From Acidimicrobiaceae bacterium (lineage in GTDB: Bacteria; Actinomycetota; Acidimicrobiia; Acidimicrobiales; UBA10347): a stretch of 9,639 nucleotides of DNA. Within the stretch, counting starts at the first letter, position 1; every line of letters begins with the position of its first letter. This document shows positions 5,814-9,639 of the stretch, piece after piece. The notes beneath the pieces were generated by a model, which had not been told where the DNA came from, made no database searches, and saw nothing but the letters and a program-made list of their open reading frames with translations. Position numbers and translations under genes: made by a program. Where the stretch lies: positions 1-9,639 of the forward strand of contig DNHM01000071.1 of assembly GCA_003485885.1 (NCBI GenBank), given 5' to 3'.

Positions 5814-7634
5814 GTGCGTTTTTCTGACCTCGTCGGAGTCGACAATCGTCCCGAACATGCCAAGGCTGTCGAGCACGCTGCTGTCGATACTGATTCCTAT
5901 CTCACCGAACTCACGGCTGATCCTCGCAACAATGGGTTCGTCACCGGCCTCGTCGATCGGCGACGAGGCAAACGTATGACGGCGAGTCGTCGAGGTTTCA
6001 TTCGGGGCACCATCGCTGCCGCAGCGGCGACCACTGCTGTCAGCGCGGCGAGCCTGTTTGGTCCAGCCCGCAAAGTCGAAGCCCAGAGTGGTGTGGTCGG
6101 CACCTATCCACGTCGCATCCTGCAGTACTGCCCGCCCCACAACAGCGGCGACAATTGCCAGCCAGGTTGTGGGTCTTCACCGATCTGCACCGACTGTTGC
6201 GGCAGCGACGGCTACTTCCGCAACGACCCTGGTAACGGCTACACGTTGTATGCCGGGGGCTGCGGCGATGGTGACATCGCCGATGGCTGGTTGTGGCGCT
6301 TCAAGGGAAAGTGCGGCAATTGCGCCGAAATCGAATATCGCTGCAGCGATGGGTACGTGCAGACCGACACCGGACCCGCCCCATTCATCTGCCGTTATGT
6401 CACCGACTGTGTACCACTCGCCGACGGCGAAGCGCCGGGCGAGGCTCTGGCCGATGCTGCTCTAAATACTAATTGGCGTCCCGCCGGCGCCCTCGAACTC
6501 GCCGTGGACCAAGGCAACGGGGTTCGCATCAATGGCTGGATCGCCGATGGCTCTGGTGTTCCGCTTGACATGATCATTCGCGCCAACAACCGCATCGTGC
6601 ATTTGGGCACCGCTTCCCTGCCAAGACCTGACATTCCAGCGAGCCGCCGCGGTTCAAGTGCAAACGTCGGGTTTGGTGTGAGTTTCGGACTCGAACCAGG
6701 TGAGTATCAACTCTGCGTCGACGCATTAGACGGCGTACTGAGCTCGACGATCGGTTGCGTCCGACTCAACGTCGGTTCGGGCGCCTCTGTCCGGGGCAGC
6801 GGTTCAAGCGGATCAGTCTCTACACCCACTCCCCCATCATCAGGTGTCGGCGGCACTGCTTCCGACAACACAGGTGCAGATACTTCTGTAGCTGTGCCGA
6901 CACCGAGTCAGGTCGTGTTGCCGGTTCGGGGATCAGCCAGCGAGTCTCCGACATATGGGGCATTGCAGGTTGTGCGTCGGAGCGACGCTGCGACCGGGTT
7001 CGCCTCCGGCTGGGCTGGCGACCCCGATACCGACGACGCTGTCTTCATCGAGGTTCTTGTCGATGGCGAGTCCGCCAGTGTCACCCAGACCGATCTTCCG
7101 CGCGCCGACGTCAGTGCTGCTTTCGATGGCCTTCGGTCCAACACCGGCTTTGCGGTGTCGTTCCCTCTGCCAGCCGAAGCGTCGCAGGTCTGCGTGGTTG
7201 CGGTCAGCCCCGACGACGGCCGCCGTCAACCGTTGGGCTGTCAAGAGATGGCGAACACCGCTGACGATGCGCCCGAGCCACAAGACGGACGTCCGACGGC
7301 CAGCGGTTCTGGATCGGCTGCAGCCACTGTTGTTTATGGCGGCATCGACCTCGTCGATAGCAGCACAGATGGGATCACCATCACCGGATGGGCATTCGAT
7401 CCAAACGATCACGACCGCATCATCGTGGTCCAAGCCCAGGCGGCAGGCATCGCTGTGTCGGGCGAGACCGGGCTGGCGAACGCGGCTGTACAGCGGATTT
7501 ATGGTATCGATACGTCCTGTGGTTTCGAGCTAACACTGGCACTGCCCGCTGGCACCCATGAGTTGGCCGTCACCGCATCTGCTTCCAATGGACGTGCGAT
7601 CGAGATTGGCCAACAGACCGTCGTAGCGGTGTGA
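5814..7634 (+). CDS. Tat-exported cysteine-rich protein (possibly MauA-like) with three C-terminal GW-type repeats
   Basis: A 606-residue exported protein. Residues 1-57 are a hydrophilic leader, followed by a twin-arginine signal (SRRGFIRG at 58-65), a hydrophobic stretch to about 82, and a likely cleavage site after VEA (88-90). Residues 100-200 hold 12 cysteines (106, 115, 119, 125, 128, 129, 150, 167, 170, 177, 193, 199), enough for six disulfides. Methylamine dehydrogenase light chain MauA likewise has a long Tat leader and six disulfides, and blocks such as CCGSDGYF, GCGDGDIADGW and EYRCSDGY loosely resemble it. I regard MauA homology as plausible, not proven. Three repeats of about 95 residues follow (about 225-320, 382-478, 509-606), each with G-x-GW-x-D and a late GF/GFxVSF block; the first two end with a Cys pair. 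Linkers at 321-380 and 481-508 are rich in Ser, Gly, Thr and Pro. Start: GTG 5814 has a TACCAT box; ATG 5976 with GAGG seven bases upstream would give a normal-length Tat signal. Confidence 0.75.
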   Translation: MRFSDLVGVDNRPEHAKAVEHAAVDTDSYLTELTADPRNNGFVTGLVDRRRGKRMTASRRGFIRGTIAAAAATTAVSAASLFGPARKVEAQSGVVGTYPRRILQYCPPHNSGDNCQPGCGSSPICTDCCGSDGYFRNDPGNGYTLYAGGCGDGDIADGWLWRFKGKCGNCAEIEYRCSDGYVQTDTGPAPFICRYVTDCVPLADGEAPGEALADAALNTNWRPAGALELAVDQGNGVRINGWIADGSGVPLDMIIRANNRIVHLGTASLPRPDIPASRRGSSANVGFGVSFGLEPGEYQLCVDALDGVLSSTIGCVRLNVGSGASVRGSGSSGSVSTPTPPSSGVGGTASDNTGADTSVAVPTPSQVVLPVRGSASESPTYGALQVVRRSDAATGFASGWAGDPDTDDAVFIEVLVDGESASVTQTDLPRADVSAAFDGLRSNTGFAVSFPLPAEASQVCVVAVSPDDGRRQPLGCQEMANTADDAPEPQDGRPTASGSGSAAATVVYGGIDLVDSSTDGITITGWAFDPNDHDRIIVVQAQAAGIAVSGETGLANAAVQRIYGIDTSCGFELTLALPAGTHELAVTASASNGRAIEIGQQTVVAV

Positions 7635-7870
7635 CACCACCACGCCCGTCATACCCGCCCCCGTCACACCCGCCCTCGTCACGCCGCGTCCGGCCAGCAT
7701 CCCGCTTCTGGGGCCAAGCAGCGAGCCAGCGGTCACAAAGTAGTGCCGCCGCAGTCACGGTCGCTCTCGTCGCCGTCGCGACGATCGGCGGGCTGCTCGG
7801 GGCAGTGCCGGCCCTTGCTTTCTTCGCTGTCGGTGCCGGAGCGGGGTACTCGCTTTCCGGTTCTGTTTGA
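7631..7870 (+). CDS. Small proline-rich membrane protein
   Basis: A 79-residue protein of unknown function. Residues 1-20 are proline/serine rich (PRPSY, PPPSH and PPSSR in tandem), followed by a basic stretch (RRVRPASRFWGQ). After that come one or two hydrophobic segments (about 39-58 and 61-77, rich in Ala, Val and Gly). The GTG start at 7631 overlaps the stop of the Tat protein gene (GTGA), so it is coupled to it. The basic stretch before the first hydrophobic segment suggests the proline-rich tail stays inside the cell. The partner may be the exported protein or the next membrane protein; nothing in the sequence decides this. Confidence 0.6.
   Translation: MTPPRPSYPPPSHPPSSRRVRPASRFWGQAASQRSQSSAAAVTVALVAVATIGGLLGAVPALAFFAVGAGAGYSLSGSV
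7640..7684 (+). repeat. Three imperfect 15-base tandem units
   Basis: Three consecutive 15-base units (starting at 7640, 7655 and 7670) share the pattern CC(A/G)-C(G/C)C-xCG-TCA-xxC. They encode the successive pentapeptides PRPSY, PPPSH and PPSSR at the N-terminus of the small membrane protein. The repeat is in frame, so copy number changes would not shift the frame. Confidence 0.6.
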
Positions 7871-7873
7871 AGT

Positions 7874-8431
7874 GTGAATAGCGCGTTGATGTTGCATCGA
7901 CACGCCCGACCTGCGGTTGCAGGTGCTTACTTATCTGGTGCAGTGAGCGGCGCGCTTATCAGCGCCGCCGTGCTGATGGTCGCCGGCGGTCTTCTCAGCC
8001 CGCTGCCAGCCTCGGCCCGTCAGGTGGTCGCCGTCACGCTCGTACTCATCCTGCTCATCCACGCATTCGGTATTGTCTGCCTTGACCTTCCGCAGCGCGC
8101 ATATCAAATCCCCCGAGAGACCTTCGCTGCTACTCCTCCCCGAGCGGCCTATCGGTTCGCCTTCGAGCTCGGCACCGGGGTGCGAACCTATGTGACGGCG
8201 GTATCGCCTTATGCCGTCACCGTCCTCATGGTGCTGGGCCTTCCGTCTGGGCTTGGCTCAGCGACTTTGGCAGCAGCATCCACCGGGGTTGGGTTTGGCC
8301 TCGGCCGTTCCATCGTTGTCGCAAGCCAAAGCGTGCGTTCACATGTGGCAGTGGATCACCCCAGCCACTGGCTCAAGATTGTCGACCGTATGGCCCTTGT
8401 TGGCGCATTCGCGATCCTGATCGTGGCTTAG
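7874..8431 (+). CDS. Polytopic membrane protein of unknown function
   Basis: A 185-residue protein with about five hydrophobic segments (about 14-40, 50-70, 108-125, 128-148 and 172-185). Between the second and third is a polar loop with LPQRAYQIPRETF and FELGTGVRTYV; a second loop follows near SVRSHVAVDHPSHWLKIVDR. I do not recognise a family. Only one cysteine (C69) is present, so it is unlikely to be a dithiol electron carrier like CcdA or DsbB. The GTG start is 3 bases after the stop of the preceding small gene, and the next gene starts 3 bases after its own stop, so it sits firmly in the operon. A transporter-like or structural role in the envelope is possible. The arginine- and proline-rich loop is the most likely conserved functional site. 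Confidence 0.7.
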   Translation: MNSALMLHRHARPAVAGAYLSGAVSGALISAAVLMVAGGLLSPLPASARQVVAVTLVLILLIHAFGIVCLDLPQRAYQIPRETFAATPPRAAYRFAFELGTGVRTYVTAVSPYAVTVLMVLGLPSGLGSATLAAASTGVGFGLGRSIVVASQSVRSHVAVDHPSHWLKIVDRMALVGAFAILIVA

Positions 8432-8434
8432 GCC

Positions 8435-8716
8435 GTGCCAGGCGCAGTTATGGTCATCGTTTGGCTCTTTGTCGCCATGATCCCTATTGGGATCAGTCTG
8501 TGGGCGTTACTTGATTGTGCCCGCCGCCCGCCATGGGCATGGTCGTTCGCTGGTCGAAGTCAGGTCGCGTGGTTAGGGGCGATCGCCTTCGGCGTGTTGT
8601 TCCTCATCTTTGGTTTAGTGATATCGCTGTGGTATCTCGTTCGCGTTCGGCCGGTTATCGCTGCGGTCGAGGCCGGAAATTTTCGAGGCCTCGACGGCAA
8701 CTCTGTCGACGACTGA
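8435..8716 (+). CDS. Small two-helix membrane protein (PLDc_N / DUF2516-like layout)
   Basis: A 93-residue protein with two membrane helices (about 5-26 and 44-68). They are separated by a loop DCARRPPWAWSFAGRSQVAWL and followed by a cytosolic tail RVRPVIAAVE. The layout 'helix-ALxDCxxRP-xxAW-x-GR-helix-WYL-x-x-RP' resembles small actinobacterial membrane proteins related to PLDc_N or DUF2516, whose role is unknown; I hold the family name loosely. The GTG at 8435 lies 3 bases after the stop of the previous gene; an ATG at 8450 would remove five residues. It is the last gene of the operon, and its stop at 8716 faces the gltD stop across 28 bases. Confidence 0.65.
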   Translation: MPGAVMVIVWLFVAMIPIGISLWALLDCARRPPWAWSFAGRSQVAWLGAIAFGVLFLIFGLVISLWYLVRVRPVIAAVEAGNFRGLDGNSVDD

Positions 8717-8744
8717 TGCGGGACGGCTCGCCCAGCCACCGGGG

Positions 8745-9639
8745 CTAGCGAAGCTGTTGTGCTGATGGCGTAACTGGCGCTGGTAGCTGAGTGGCGCCGG
8801 TCAACGCCTGATCGACCGCAGCAGCACACGCTCGGCCTTCGGCGATGGCCCAAACGATCAGGCTTTGGCCGCGGCCCATGTCGCCGCAGACGTACACATT
8901 GTCGACGTTGGTCGACCAATCGTCATCGCGTTCGACATTGCCACGATCAGTCAGATCGACGCCAAACTGCTCGAGCATGGGCGACTTCTCAGGGCCGGTG
9001 AAGCCCATTGCCAACATGACGATCTCGGCGGGGAACTCTTCCTCGGAGCCCTCGACCGGTTCGAAACTCATTCGACCATCGGTGAAAACCTGTTCGACTC
9101 GGACAGTTTTGAGTGCCCGGACATTGCCGTTGTCATCACCCAGGAACTCCACGGTGTTGATGGCGAACTCACGGTCGCCGCCTTCTTCGTGGGCAGACGA
9201 AGTACGGTGCCGCAACGGCCATGTCGGCCACGGTGTGGACTGGTCACGATCAGCTGGGGGTCGGGGCATGATCTCGAACTGATGGATCGAACGAGCGCCA
9301 TGGCGATGGGACGTGCCGAGGCAGTCAGCGCCGGTATCGCCGCCACCAATGATCACAACATTCTTGTCGTGTGCCGAGAAAGGGTGTTCGGAGATGTCGC
9401 CCGCAAGCACATGGTTCGCTGGCGGCAAGAACTCCATGGCCTGATAGATCCCGGCAAGTTCGCGCCCGGGGATCGGCAGGTCGCGCCATTGGGTGGCACC
9501 GGCGGCGAGCACTACTGCATCAAAGTCAGCGGTGAGTTGATCGGCGGTGATATCCACTCCAATCTCGGTGTTGCAACGGAACTCGACACCTTCGGCCTCC
9601 ATCTGGGCCAGACGACGATCTAGGAACTTCTTCTCCATC
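8745..9639 (-). CDS. gltD: Glutamate synthase small subunit, C-terminal part (cut by window edge)
   Basis: GltD is the FAD/NADPH-dependent beta subunit of glutamate synthase, passing electrons from NADPH to the large subunit GltB that makes glutamate from glutamine and 2-oxoglutarate. The visible 298 codons cover the C-terminal two thirds; the iron-sulfur and FAD-binding N-terminus lies beyond the right edge. An apparent start at 9638 is an internal Met: the family has a YRMEK-type motif at this place. Seen here: MEKKFLDRRLAQMEAEGVEF, the dinucleotide motif VVIIGGGDTGADC (about 94-106 of the visible part), MLAMGFTGPE, and the C-terminal FAD-binding stretch VCGDMGRGQSLIVWAIAEGR, followed by a short tail. 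All are well preserved. It converges with the central operon, so the two are separately transcribed. Confidence 0.93.
   Translation of the reverse strand, partial: MEKKFLDRRLAQMEAEGVEFRCNTEIGVDITADQLTADFDAVVLAAGATQWRDLPIPGRELAGIYQAMEFLPPANHVLAGDISEHPFSAHDKNVVIIGGGDTGADCLGTSHRHGARSIHQFEIMPRPPADRDQSTPWPTWPLRHRTSSAHEEGGDREFAINTVEFLGDDNGNVRALKTVRVEQVFTDGRMSFEPVEGSEEEFPAEIVMLAMGFTGPEKSPMLEQFGVDLTDRGNVERDDDWSTNVDNVYVCGDMGRGQSLIVWAIAEGRACAAAVDQALTGATQLPAPVTPSAQQLR

Noticed and set aside
5457..6140. Minus-strand open frame of 227 codons across the end of the second MauD-like gene and the start of the Tat protein
   Set aside because: Both plus-strand genes have recognisable protein features (membrane anchor, thioredoxin-like loop, Tat signal). 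The antisense product has no domain pattern.
5814..7634. Calling the Tat protein a functional methylamine dehydrogenase light chain (mauA)
   Set aside because: The similarity is only by hand, the second TTQ tryptophan seems absent, the protein is three times too long, and no heavy chain or electron acceptor gene is present.
8717..8744. Possible bidirectional terminator between the central operon and gltD
   Set aside because: Only a very short inverted repeat (AGCC/GGCT around 8734-8746) is visible, with no T-run on either side. This is too weak to call a terminator.
8865..9623. Plus-strand open frame of 252 codons opposite gltD
   Set aside because: gltD motifs on the minus strand are unmistakable; this is an antisense shadow.

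Overview
The window looks like chromosomal DNA of an actinobacterium with moderately high GC. I favour a member of the Acidimicrobiia, but by inference only. The reasons are a DUF3151 gene, many GTG starts, secreted repeat domains of a type common in actinobacteria, and at least five start codons preceded by a TAnnnT box with only 6-7 bases between, the layout of leaderless actinobacterial transcripts. I see no rRNA, tRNA, CRISPR array, transposase or phage gene, and no gene-free stretch longer than about 40 bases.

Left part, minus strand (1-2076): four housekeeping-type genes read leftwards. They are a SirB1-like transglutaminase-fold/TPR protein, a DUF3151 protein, a MobA molybdenum cofactor guanylyltransferase, and the first 49 codons of a ribonuclease D gene that runs off the left edge. 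The RNase D fragment is easy to miss because it is short and cut by the edge. Facing away, on the plus strand, is a translationally coupled pair: a glycerophosphodiester phosphodiesterase (GDPD) and an alpha/beta hydrolase (2069-3540).

Central part, plus strand (3570-8716): this is the unusual region. It encodes an unrecognised 221-residue protein, a MauE-like polytopic membrane protein with a CxC motif, a MauD-like membrane-anchored thioredoxin with CHAC, and a second MauD-like thioredoxin whose CxxC is replaced by EHAA. These are joined by ATGA stop/start overlaps. Next, with its own putative promoter, comes a 606-residue Tat-exported protein with a 12-cysteine domain followed by three copies of a 'GW-D-P' beta-rich repeat. 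Three small membrane proteins follow with 3-4 base gaps or overlaps. In methylamine utilisation, MauE and MauD are needed for disulfide formation and stability of the Tat-exported, six-disulfide light chain MauA. The same logic (oxidising membrane module plus a Tat-exported cysteine-rich client) seems to be re-used here, without heavy chain, amicyanin or other mau genes. I read it as a dedicated maturation and export locus for a cell-surface cysteine-rich protein. The function of that protein is unknown.

Right edge, minus strand (8745-9639): the C-terminal part of the glutamate synthase small subunit (GltD), convergent with the central operon and cut by the window end.
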